Of a stretch of DNA of 14,810 nt, positions 5,667 to 13,597 are shown one piece after another (the first letter of the stretch is position 1; each line of letters opens with the position of its first letter). The stretch comes from an uncultured Treponema sp. (lineage in GTDB: Bacteria; Spirochaetota; Spirochaetia; Treponematales; Treponemataceae): positions 1-14,810 of the forward strand of contig CAMOEE010000040.1 of NCBI GenBank assembly GCA_946611835.1. Reading direction: 5' to 3'. Position numbers and translations under genes: made by a program. The notes below the pieces were generated by a model. The model ran no database searches. It saw only the letters and a list, made by a program, of their open reading frames with translations, and was not told the DNA's origin.

Positions 5667-8600
5667 ATGAAAAAATTACAGATTTTTGCAGCAGCTTTTA
5701 CTTTTGTATTGCTTTCAGGATGCTCATCCCTGTTCGAGAACATTTACAATGAGGACGGCTCTGAAAAAACAGGAGATGCGACCCTTACAGGCCGTGGCTC
5801 CACAAACACTGACATCACCAGCGGTCTTGTCGTAATCAAGGCAAGCGAACCCGAGATAAACCAGATTACCTTCGATGAGAACCAGAAGACATATTATGTT
5901 GGAGAAGTCCCTGACGGCTATAGTGACAGCACTTTTGAGGCAATCGGCTACACCAACGGAAACGATGTTCAGCTCATAGCAAAAGATGATCCTGCTGAAT
6001 TCCGCTGTTTCGTCCATGACGAGCACGCAAGCGTAAAATGGACGGCAGAGCAGACCTGGCGCTATATTCCGACAGTCAAGAACAATGTGACGAAGGACTC
6101 TGATGGCAACGAAGTTTCCTATACGAGCGTAATATCTCAAAAAGCAGAGAAACTTTCAGAGCCTGTAAGCCTTCCTGTTTATGCTCTTTCAGGCTACAGT
6201 GACAAAAGCCGGGTCAATGCGGACATTCCTTACGGAGTTACGGTTCTCACCTGCACTATCACCGCTGATGACGAGCAGTACACGAACACATATCAGATTG
6301 TCGTGACCAAGAGCTTTGTAATGGCTGTCGCAGATTCTTCATCGGGGAACACTGTCACGGATCACGGTCTTGTAGTCATCAAGGCAACCCAGCCGGGCCT
6401 GAACGCCATCAACTACGATCCTCTTACCTACGAATACGAAGTCGGAGACTCAACCGGGGCCGACACCTCCGCAGACCTCACGGGACGGGATGATCCTCTT
6501 GTCTTCAAATGCTATCTTCTTGACGAGAACGCAAGGCTTTCATGGAGCGCAGTTCAGACAAAAAAATTCACTCCGGACCGGGACGAGAATAAGGGCGGCA
6601 TCATCGGTCAGACACTGGAAGAGCTTGAAAATCCACTCGAATTTGATATTGCAGGATACGATGAAGCTTATTCGGGCACATCTCCATACCTTCAGTTTGT
6701 CGCCCAGGATTCTGATACAGCCGTCATGTCTACCCTGCCTTACGGCGTTACTGAAGTTTATGCGACAATCAATGCCGACAACACTGACATTGAGGGAAAT
6801 AAAATAACGGACACGACAGTCTATAAAATCACCCTCACCAAGCGCTATGTAATCACATCGGCAGTCTCTGAGAATAGTGACAGCGGGGAAAGCGGACTTG
6901 CGGCTTATGTCACAGGAAAAGGTGACAAGAACCTGATTTCATACAATCCTCAAAAGACAAGCTACAGCATAAGCGGACTGAACGGCGGAAACGAGCTGGG
7001 AATGGTCCGTTTTGCCCCGGAAGACCCGGATTTAACCACACTTACATGGACTGCAGTTCAGACACACTCTTACACACCTAAAATCCTTGAATACAAAAGC
7101 GGTGACATAACTTATACATATCAGTCTGGCGGCGAATTCAAGGAACTTGAGAATCCTGTCAACCTCATGTCTGATGAAAACTTTAAGGTCATGGAAAACG
7201 ATGACGGAACGAGATATTTCTGCGGCGGAGAGCTTCCTTACGGTATAACTGTCGTGAGCGTAACAGACTCATCTTCAGCCGATGCAAACAACTCCATCAC
7301 ATACAGCGTGACATTCGAGAAAAAACAGGTAGCCACGGGCACTAATATAGTCTCAGAAGATGACGGCGACATCAGCCTCATCACGGACAGCGGACTTGTG
7401 GTAATCAGTGCGGCCGAGCCTAATGTAAATCAAATTACATTCAAATCTGACACCTGTGAATATTCCCTTGACGACATTACGGCAGAAGATAACGACATGG
7501 GATTCCGCCTCTTCCTTGCAGACACTGATGCACAGCTCATATGGAGCGTAGTTCAGACAAAAGAATTTGAAGCCGTAATCGAAGAGAAAACGGAAGAAAT
7601 CACTGATGAAAAACTTGGAACGACTACCACCGTCACCACCACCACGGTCACCGGTCAGAATGAAAACGTTGTTGATAATGTAATTGACTTTACCGTCGAC
7701 GAAAACTTCAGCGGAAATCAGGCAATTATAGCAAACATTCCCTATGGAGTAACTGTCGTAACGGCCAGCGTATCTGCCGTCGGTGAGGCGACATCAACAT
7801 ACAGAATCACCCTTACGAGAAATATTTACAAGGAAAGCACCAGCTCTTCTTCTACGACAAGCTACTCAAAACTCTCAGGACTTTCTGTAGAAGTCACTTC
7901 GGGCGATGATTCATCCACAGGAAGTCTTACCCCGGCCTTCGATCCTGACACTACGACCTACAATCTCACCGTAGACGAGGAAGCGGACTTCATAACGATT
8001 GACGCAAGTCCGGCAAGCGAGGATGCGGAGATTTCAGAGCCGGCAGCCATCACAAAATACGGCACCGTTCCCGGCATAAGCGGAAAGACAATTCCTCTGG
8101 TGGGCGGAACCAGCCGCATTACCTTTACCGTAACTGACGAGACCGGCATCAGCCGCACCTACACAATCTATGTCAAAAAGCCAGCGGACGGCGACACAAG
8201 CCTTTCTTCTCTCACATACACGCCGGAAGCAGGCTATTCAAATGGCGTTGACGGCTCTGCTTTCAGCTTTGACAAAACTTATACAGGAGCAAGCGGAGCA
8301 GGAAGCGCAAAATATGCCCTTACATTGAGTGCAGACAGCCGTATTGACGTAAGCGAGCTTGTCTTCACCGCAGTTCCAAATAACAAAAGAACTACCGTCG
8401 CTTACGGCATTTCTGAAAGCCTGAATAATCTTCCTTCAAGCTGGACTGACGCTTACAGCTACACAAAGCAGAGCACAAGCCCTGTCTCACAGACACTTTC
8501 AATAGGAGATGAAGACACAGAAAATCTCACCCGAATACTCTGGGTACGCACCACAAGCGACAGCTACTATCACTACACTTCAAGCGGCTACGAAAGCGAA

Positions 8601-11174
8601 AAGCGGGCCGACACCAGCTACCATGCGGTAAAAATCACCAAGGCGGGAGACGCAAACCAGAATCTTACGGCTTTGTATGTTCTTGCAACTTATGAAGACG
8701 GAACTTCAAATAAGATTCTGGAGCAGACTTCTTCAAGCACAGTCGCCTATAAAACAACAGGGGGCAGCACGAATGTAACAACTTACGCAGACAAGCTTGA
8801 CTTCTACTTCCGCCCGCTTGATAAGGATGCAAACATTACTTACAGCGCAAAAAACACCGCTTACGATGGCGGCGAAGAAAACACAAGCTTCACAAAAAGC
8901 GAAATCGGAACTCTTTCTTCATGTGACTATCTTAATGACGGTGCAAACAAATACTATCACTTTAGCCTCGGCGAAATCGTAAAAGGAACCGGCATAGACT
9001 CCAATACAAAGGATTTACCGAACGGAACTACAAGCGTTACGATTTGCGGAGTTACATACACATTCGTAAAACCGGATTTGAACAACACAAGCTACTCTGT
9101 AAGCGGATGGGAAGGCAACGGAAGCGGAATCGACACAGCCAGCCGCTCATATTACATCTATGTAACAAACGACACCCAGTCAGCGGTTCTTTCTCTCAAT
9201 GTCACACAGCAAAACGCAAGCGTAAAAGTCCATAGCGTCGAGCATACTGCTGATTCAAACGGAAGCAAGCCTAAAAGTAAAAGCGACGCAAGCTACGCCG
9301 TGCTGCACAAGGACACGGCGAGTGACAATCTCGTCTCAAATTCATGGAAAGTCTCACTAGGAAACGCAACTTACTCAGCCGACGGTTACACGACGACACA
9401 GAGCGGAAACACGACAAGCACAATTCTTCCGGTCGGAACTACAGAAGTCGTCCTTTATGTTGAGAACAACGGCACAAAAACAGATTACACATACTACATC
9501 GTGCGTGCTGATGACAGCGAGGCCCGATTAAAGACGCTGACGCTTACCAATCCTGACGAAAGCTCAAAAACTGTAAATCTTGAACCAACAACATTTACAA
9601 GAGGCTGGGAATCAGTAACTGACGGTGCAACTTACGTGCTTTCAGACACCGCATACACGCTCGACAGGGGCACAATCACCCTGAACGCCAATGCAGTCTC
9701 AGAAAACGCCAGCATTACCGTAACAAAAAGCCACAGCGACAAGACGACTTTGACATCAAAAGATGATGCAAGCGACTGGAGCAGCGAAGTTGCAATAGAA
9801 AACAAGAATTCAAGTTCCGCAAAATTCAGCGGCAGTTACGACATTACCGAAAGCGATGCGGGAACCCTTCTCTTTACGATTACAGTAACGGCAGGAAACA
9901 AAGAAGACACTCACACATACTATCTTCTTGTCTATGTGGAAGCCGACAAAACTGCCAGCCTTACGGCGCTCAACATCGTTCAAAAAGGAAGCTCTGACTC
10001 TTATACGAATACAATTCTCGCAAACTCCTTCAAGAGCGAAACGACTGAGTACCCAGGCCTGTACGCAAACCTGAACTACACTGGCACCATCGTGGTAACG
10101 CCTACCGTTTACGAAAAAGCAAGCATTTCTGCGGCAAATGCCATTCTTCTTGCAGACAGTTCAGATGAAGACTCAGACGGCACAAGTCTTGCGACGCTGA
10201 CCGAAAGCGACTATGAAGCCGGAGTTTCGTTCGATGAAAGCGCCGTGCTCACCATTCCGGCAAGCTACTACCAGAGCGTGCTGGGCCGCACAATAAAAAT
10301 CAGCTACAGCGTGCAGGCACAGGACGCAAGCATTGAGCCTGTTGTCTACACTGCAGAAATTACCATTCCGTCTCTCACCACCATCACAAAAACAGAGACA
10401 TATAAATATTCAAGCGAATATTCATATGTACTTCCTGATACAGAAGCGTCTTCTCTCGTTGCCTACCGCTTCGGCTCGGTTATTGCAGACACATCTACCT
10501 TCTTAGGTTCGTCTGGAAACTGCTTTGGCGGCATCGACATCATCGGCACCAGCGACAGCTCCACTTGGTACGAAAGCTCCTTCGGTCAGAGCGGCTTCCA
10601 GCTGGTCATGAACGTGGACGACAGCGACTACTGGGTGCACTTGGACGAGACCGGCACGGCTACCGCTTTCTACACCGTGGACTACAGCACTAATGCGGTC
10701 ACCGCCCTTACTGACGACCAGGTGGCGGCCTTGGGCATAGGCCTTTTTGTTATCCCAAGCTTCCAGTACGAGGGAGACACGCCTTATCTTTCCCTCACGT
10801 TTGATGTAACCAACAGCAGCGGAAAGACCGTCAAGCTGGGCGCTTCCATCGACACCCTGGTAGGCACCGTCGCTGACTCCACAAACGTCAGAAACGACAG
10901 TGTAACCGTAGAGGAGACCGACAACGGCTTTATCATGCTAGGAAATGACTACACATTTACTGTGGTACTGAAAAATGCTTACGGAGTAGACGATGTAAGC
11001 CGCCTCTGGTATGGAGCCTACGACAGCACAAGCTTCAGCCACATGAATGTCTTTGAAAATGCGAGCGGCTCCCTTCCTTCTGACACCGACAGCGCAGCTT
11101 CCTTCAGCTGGGATTTGGGCAGCAATGAAAGCTATTCAAAAACAATCAGAATCAACATGAACAAAGCAAACTAA
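5667..11174 (+). CDS. Giant lipoprotein (1835 aa) with repeated cadherin-like beta-sandwich domains
   Basis: Starts with a lipoprotein signal peptide: MKKLQ, a hydrophobic core, then the lipobox LLSGC with Cys19 as the lipidation site. AAGGAG at 5652-5657 sets the start. Four long N-terminal repeats begin near residues 53, 233, 410 and 575. Each has a GL(V/A)-type first strand, a central W-x-A/V-x-QT motif and PYG(V/I)T followed by a strand ending in TYxITLTK. A more ordinary cadherin-like beta-sandwich domain (PF12733 type) starts near 735 (LSGLSVEVTSG), with diverged copies near 845, 998, 1287 and 1430. A different C-terminal region (about 1575-1835) has no recognised family and partly lies in unusually GC-rich DNA. 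Ser, Thr, Asp and Tyr are abundant, and Cys is rare after the anchor. No enzyme motif is seen. It probably extends from the membrane into the periplasm or onto the surface, as an adhesin or structural fibre. It is likely co-transcribed with the OmpA-like gene upstream. The function is not known. Confidence 0.88.
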   Translation: MKKLQIFAAAFTFVLLSGCSSLFENIYNEDGSEKTGDATLTGRGSTNTDITSGLVVIKASEPEINQITFDENQKTYYVGEVPDGYSDSTFEAIGYTNGNDVQLIAKDDPAEFRCFVHDEHASVKWTAEQTWRYIPTVKNNVTKDSDGNEVSYTSVISQKAEKLSEPVSLPVYALSGYSDKSRVNADIPYGVTVLTCTITADDEQYTNTYQIVVTKSFVMAVADSSSGNTVTDHGLVVIKATQPGLNAINYDPLTYEYEVGDSTGADTSADLTGRDDPLVFKCYLLDENARLSWSAVQTKKFTPDRDENKGGIIGQTLEELENPLEFDIAGYDEAYSGTSPYLQFVAQDSDTAVMSTLPYGVTEVYATINADNTDIEGNKITDTTVYKITLTKRYVITSAVSENSDSGESGLAAYVTGKGDKNLISYNPQKTSYSISGLNGGNELGMVRFAPEDPDLTTLTWTAVQTHSYTPKILEYKSGDITYTYQSGGEFKELENPVNLMSDENFKVMENDDGTRYFCGGELPYGITVVSVTDSSSADANNSITYSVTFEKKQVATGTNIVSEDDGDISLITDSGLVVISAAEPNVNQITFKSDTCEYSLDDITAEDNDMGFRLFLADTDAQLIWSVVQTKEFEAVIEEKTEEITDEKLGTTTTVTTTTVTGQNENVVDNVIDFTVDENFSGNQAIIANIPYGVTVVTASVSAVGEATSTYRITLTRNIYKESTSSSSTTSYSKLSGLSVEVTSGDDSSTGSLTPAFDPDTTTYNLTVDEEADFITIDASPASEDAEISEPAAITKYGTVPGISGKTIPLVGGTSRITFTVTDETGISRTYTIYVKKPADGDTSLSSLTYTPEAGYSNGVDGSAFSFDKTYTGASGAGSAKYALTLSADSRIDVSELVFTAVPNNKRTTVAYGISESLNNLPSSWTDAYSYTKQSTSPVSQTLSIGDEDTENLTRILWVRTTSDSYYHYTSSGYESEKRADTSYHAVKITKAGDANQNLTALYVLATYEDGTSNKILEQTSSSTVAYKTTGGSTNVTTYADKLDFYFRPLDKDANITYSAKNTAYDGGEENTSFTKSEIGTLSSCDYLNDGANKYYHFSLGEIVKGTGIDSNTKDLPNGTTSVTICGVTYTFVKPDLNNTSYSVSGWEGNGSGIDTASRSYYIYVTNDTQSAVLSLNVTQQNASVKVHSVEHTADSNGSKPKSKSDASYAVLHKDTASDNLVSNSWKVSLGNATYSADGYTTTQSGNTTSTILPVGTTEVVLYVENNGTKTDYTYYIVRADDSEARLKTLTLTNPDESSKTVNLEPTTFTRGWESVTDGATYVLSDTAYTLDRGTITLNANAVSENASITVTKSHSDKTTLTSKDDASDWSSEVAIENKNSSSAKFSGSYDITESDAGTLLFTITVTAGNKEDTHTYYLLVYVEADKTASLTALNIVQKGSSDSYTNTILANSFKSETTEYPGLYANLNYTGTIVVTPTVYEKASISAANAILLADSSDEDSDGTSLATLTESDYEAGVSFDESAVLTIPASYYQSVLGRTIKISYSVQAQDASIEPVVYTAEITIPSLTTITKTETYKYSSEYSYVLPDTEASSLVAYRFGSVIADTSTFLGSSGNCFGGIDIIGTSDSSTWYESSFGQSGFQLVMNVDDSDYWVHLDETGTATAFYTVDYSTNAVTALTDDQVAALGIGLFVIPSFQYEGDTPYLSLTFDVTNSSGKTVKLGASIDTLVGTVADSTNVRNDSVTVEETDNGFIMLGNDYTFTVVLKNAYGVDDVSRLWYGAYDSTSFSHMNVFENASGSLPSDTDSAASFSWDLGSNESYSKTIRINMNKAN

Positions 11175-11192
11175 AAACGATAATTCAAAAAA

Positions 11193-11391
11193 GCGGTAGG
11201 GATTGTAGGGGCGGCGAAGCCGTTGCGGAACGTAGGGAGCGTTAAAAAAATGCGAAAGCATTTTTAGCGACTCTCCGAAGCAACTGCGTTGCGTAGGCGT
11301 AGTGGAGCAATGGAGCGATAGCGCAACCCCGAAAAGCAAACGAGCACGACAACGAAGGTGCTCGCCGCCCGTGCGAAGCACGGGACCGCCC
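11193..11391. repeat. Second mosaic palindromic element bracketed by GCGGT...ACCGC
   Basis: About 200 bp starting GCGGTAGGG and ending GGACCGCCC, the same inverted brackets as the element at 3781-3959. It contains CGGC-GAA-GCCG (11212-11222), AAAAATGC-GAAA-GCATTTTT (11246-11265), CGAGCAC/GTGCTCG (11341-11364) and CCCGTGC-GAA-GCACGGG (11368-11384). It fills most of the 325-bp gap between the convergent lipoprotein and flgE genes. The second AT-rich hairpin might end lipoprotein transcription, although no long T-run follows. Open frames on the - strand here look spurious. Confidence 0.65.
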
Positions 11392-11471
11392 ATAAAAAAA
11401 ATAAACCACAGATGTCACAGATGGCACAGATTATAATTTTTCAATCTGTGTCATCTGTGTAATCTGTGGTT
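11392..11471 (-). terminator. Probable flgE terminator built from a CACAGA inverted repeat
   Basis: AACCACAGAT at 11404-11413 is inverted at 11462-11471, and CACAGATT (11425-11432) is inverted at 11443-11450. The left arm has three CACAGA units at 9-nt spacing. Read on the - strand, in the direction of flgE, the stem is followed at once by TTATTTTTTTTATG (11403 to 11390). A long stem plus a T-run is the form of an intrinsic terminator, and it lies about 30 bp past the flgE stop. The stem is longer and less GC-rich than a typical one and clearly belongs to a repeat family. Confidence 0.55.
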
Positions 11472-11499
11472 AAATCTACCCGTTATATCTTACGAGCGG

Positions 11500-12891
11500 T
11501 TATCGTTTGAGCGAAAGTACAGTCTCAAGCAATGTATCTGCTGTTGTGATTGTCTTTGCGTTTGACTGGAAACCACGCTGAGTTACAATCATGTCAGTCA
11601 TCTGCTCAGTCAAATCAACATTCGACATTTCCAGTGCACCAGCGAGCATACTTCCCGCACCAGCGATTCCAGAAGCGTTGATTTTTGCCTCACCAGAGTT
11701 GTTGCTCTTTACATAGGTGTTGTCACCGGCTTTCTCAAGACCGTTCTGGTTTGCGAAAGTTGCCATTGCCAGCTGACCAATCGCGCGGTTAGTTCCGTTT
11801 GAATAAACGCCTGTGATTGTACCAGTAGAGTCAATCTTGAAGTTCTCAAGATAGCCCAAAGTGTATCCGTCCTGGTAGAAAGCCTTTGTAGAAGAAGCAG
11901 ATGCGCTCTGTGTTACAGTGTTAATCATGCTTCCGATTGTTCCAAGATTGATGTTCATTGTCTGGCGGTATGGGTTTCCGTCAGCGTCTGCATTAGACTC
12001 AGGAACAGTATAAGAAGCCTGAAGGATGATTTCTCCTGTCGGGTTAGAGTTGTTTCCTGCAGAGTCTGTTACGGCCTGCAAAGTTCCGTTGTTGTCGAAG
12101 CTGACTGTGAATGTGTTCTCAACACCGTCAGTTGTTCCAAGTCCTACCCGTGTCTGTGTGAACTCAGCGTTGTCCGGGTCAATCTGAACTGAAGCTGTCC
12201 ACTGGTTCGGGTTTCCACGGACCCGAGTGAAGTTTACATTCAAAAGGTGCTCGTTACCGAAAGAATCATAGATTTTGAATTCAGTGTTCCATGTTCCTTT
12301 TGCGATGTCAGCCTCGTTTGCGTTCTCCGGGATTTCCGGTGTGTTTTTGTTCAGGTTACATGCAAAATTGATGTTCTGAGTAGCTTTTGCAGGGTCTTTT
12401 GAGCCAACAGGAATAGTGAGGTCCGTCGGGGTAGCTGCAGTCTGAATGACCATCTCGCCGTTAAGCTCACGGGCCATCCATCCCTGAACTCGCATTCCGT
12501 TAGCCGGGTTTACGAGAGTTCCGTTCTGGTCGAGGGAGAAGGCACCGGCACGAGTATAGTATGATTTCTCACCGTTTTTCTCGATGAAGAAACCGTTTCC
12601 CTGAATCGCAATATCAGTAGAGATGCCTGTTGACTGCAAGTTTCCCTGTGTGAAAACTGTGTCGATTGCGGCAACAGTCATACCAAGTCCGACTTCTTTA
12701 GGGTTTACACCGCCCTTTTCTTCAGTTGGTTTTGCGGCTCCTGAAAGCTGCTGGCTGATCATGTCCTGAAAGTTGACACGGCCTCGTTTAAAACCAGTTG
12801 TGTTTACATTGGCAATGTTGTTGCCGATTACATCCATTCGAGTCTGGTGATTCTGCAAACCTGAAACGCCAGAATAAAGTGATCTCATCAT
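11500..12891 (-). CDS. flgE: Flagellar hook protein FlgE
   Basis: FlgE is the subunit of the hook, the flexible joint between the basal body and the filament, which in spirochetes lies in the periplasm. The 463-residue protein has the classic N-terminal rod/hook motif (MMRSLYSGVSGLQ, then GNNIANVNTTGFKR at about 23-36) and the C-terminal helix (SNVDLTEQMTDMIVTQRGFQ, then LLETVLSLKR). Counting from the first Met, Lys165, Cys178 and Asn179 are all present. In T. denticola these positions form a self-made lysinoalanine bond (Lys165 to Cys178) that joins hook subunits covalently. Cys178 was checked at codon 12360-12358 and Lys165 at 12399-12397. The start is supported by GAGGG at 12900-12904. It lies 26 bp after flgD and is the last gene of the unit before the repeat-type terminator. 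Identity is certain. Confidence 0.97.
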   Translation of the reverse strand: MMRSLYSGVSGLQNHQTRMDVIGNNIANVNTTGFKRGRVNFQDMISQQLSGAAKPTEEKGGVNPKEVGLGMTVAAIDTVFTQGNLQSTGISTDIAIQGNGFFIEKNGEKSYYTRAGAFSLDQNGTLVNPANGMRVQGWMARELNGEMVIQTAATPTDLTIPVGSKDPAKATQNINFACNLNKNTPEIPENANEADIAKGTWNTEFKIYDSFGNEHLLNVNFTRVRGNPNQWTASVQIDPDNAEFTQTRVGLGTTDGVENTFTVSFDNNGTLQAVTDSAGNNSNPTGEIILQASYTVPESNADADGNPYRQTMNINLGTIGSMINTVTQSASASSTKAFYQDGYTLGYLENFKIDSTGTITGVYSNGTNRAIGQLAMATFANQNGLEKAGDNTYVKSNNSGEAKINASGIAGAGSMLAGALEMSNVDLTEQMTDMIVTQRGFQSNAKTITTADTLLETVLSLKR

Positions 12892-12917
12892 ATCGCTACC
12901 CTCTTTTTTTTACTATT

Positions 12918-13385
12918 TTAGAAGCCGTATACAGCCTTGATTTTATTCATATCGTAGAACATACCGTTCACCTGTACCTGTGGGGAAGAACCTCTGGTGG
13001 CAGCGTCTACAATGCCCGTCGTCGTCTGTTCCGCACCAAGATCAATCTGAACCGTGCGGCCGAGCATACTCTGTGCCTCACTTGAATTGAACATCGTTGT
13101 CATTTTCTCGAAGTTCTGGCTCATGTTGGTCATCTGCTCCAAAGAAGAGAACTGTGCCATCTGGGCGATGAATTCAGTGTTCTCCATCGGGCTTGTCGGA
13201 TCCTGATTCGTCATCTGAGCCATAAGGAGCTTGAGGAAGTCGTCCTTTCCAAGTTCGTTGCTCGCAACTCTGCCCTGACGGAGCTCAGCGTCGAGTTTTT
13301 TGTTGAATCCGTTTACAACATTATCGACCTTGAACTTGTCCTGGGCACTCATCGTTGTGTTGATGCTGTTAGCTGTCATTTCCAT
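12918..13385 (-). CDS. flgD: Flagellar hook-capping protein FlgD (short spirochete form)
   Basis: FlgD forms the cap on which hook subunits are assembled and is absent from the finished hook. The core motif is intact: DDFLKLLMAQMTNQDPTSPM, then NTEFIAQMAQFSSLEQM (about residues 48-86). With 155 residues it ends soon after the first domain, so the tudor/Ig-like C-terminal part of enteric FlgD (about 230 residues) is reduced or missing, as I recall for other treponemes. The start is placed at 13385 because GGGG at 13393-13396 (- strand) is 7 nt upstream. A longer frame from ATG 13400 has no such site, and its start codon touches a 7-bp hairpin (13400-13418). A third Met lies at 13379. FliK precedes it across a repeat-filled gap of about 205 bp. 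Confidence 0.95.
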   Translation of the reverse strand: MEMTANSINTTMSAQDKFKVDNVVNGFNKKLDAELRQGRVASNELGKDDFLKLLMAQMTNQDPTSPMENTEFIAQMAQFSSLEQMTNMSQNFEKMTTMFNSSEAQSMLGRTVQIDLGAEQTTTGIVDAATRGSSPQVQVNGMFYDMNKIKAVYGF

Positions 13386-13399
13386 TCTTTTACCCCACA

Positions 13400-13418
13400 T
13401 GTAGCGTCATTCGCTACA
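13400..13418. other. Perfect 7-bp hairpin just before flgD
   Basis: TGTAGCG at 13400-13406 pairs with CGCTACA at 13412-13418 around the loop TCATT. It lies about 4 bases upstream of the flgD ribosome binding site on the - strand, so in the mRNA it could affect access to that site or protect the flgD-flgE part of a processed transcript. No T-run follows, so it is not a terminator. Confidence 0.55.
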
Positions 13419-13429
13419 CTTCAAATATC

Positions 13430-13597
13430 GGCATAGGATTTTTTGACTTTAACAAAAAACAAGCTCCCGGCGGGAACCTGCCAAAAAGTTCGCGGTGAAC
13501 AAGTTCAAGCGAACTTTTGTCAGAATCCAAATGAGCACGACAACGCAAGTGCTCACGCCTCCGCTTGTTTTTTGCTCAACCAGAACCATCCTATGCC
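13430..13597. repeat. Nested inverted-repeat element between fliK and flgD
   Basis: Outer arms GGCATAGGAT (13430-13439) and ATCCTATGCC (13588-13597) are perfect inverted copies. Inside them, CAAAAAACAAGC (13453-13464) is inverted as GCTTGTTTTTTG (13563-13574). Within that lie AAAAGTTCGC/GCGAACTTTT (13484-13493 and 13509-13518) and TGAGCAC/GTGCTCA (13532-13538 and 13549-13555). The right outer arm contains the TAG stop of fliK. The whole 168 bp can fold into one branched structure. It has no coding capacity, and it separates two genes that are usually closely spaced in one operon. Confidence 0.75.

Noticed and set aside
11136..11427. Short - strand frames in the gap between the lipoprotein gene and flgE
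   Set aside because: They consist almost wholly of palindromic repeat sequence and have no ribosome binding site or protein motif.
11404..11471. CRISPR-like regular repeats
   Set aside because: The units are only 6 bp at 9-nt spacing and form inverted arms; there are no spacers of typical length and no cas gene.
12900..12912. A-run before the flgE ribosome binding site as a phase-variation tract
   Set aside because: The run is about eight bases, lies outside the coding region and is not at a promoter spacer; nothing else supports switching.
13386..13400. flgD starting at ATG 13400
   Set aside because: No ribosome binding site precedes it and its codon lies in a hairpin arm, while ATG 13385 has GGGG at a 7-nt distance.
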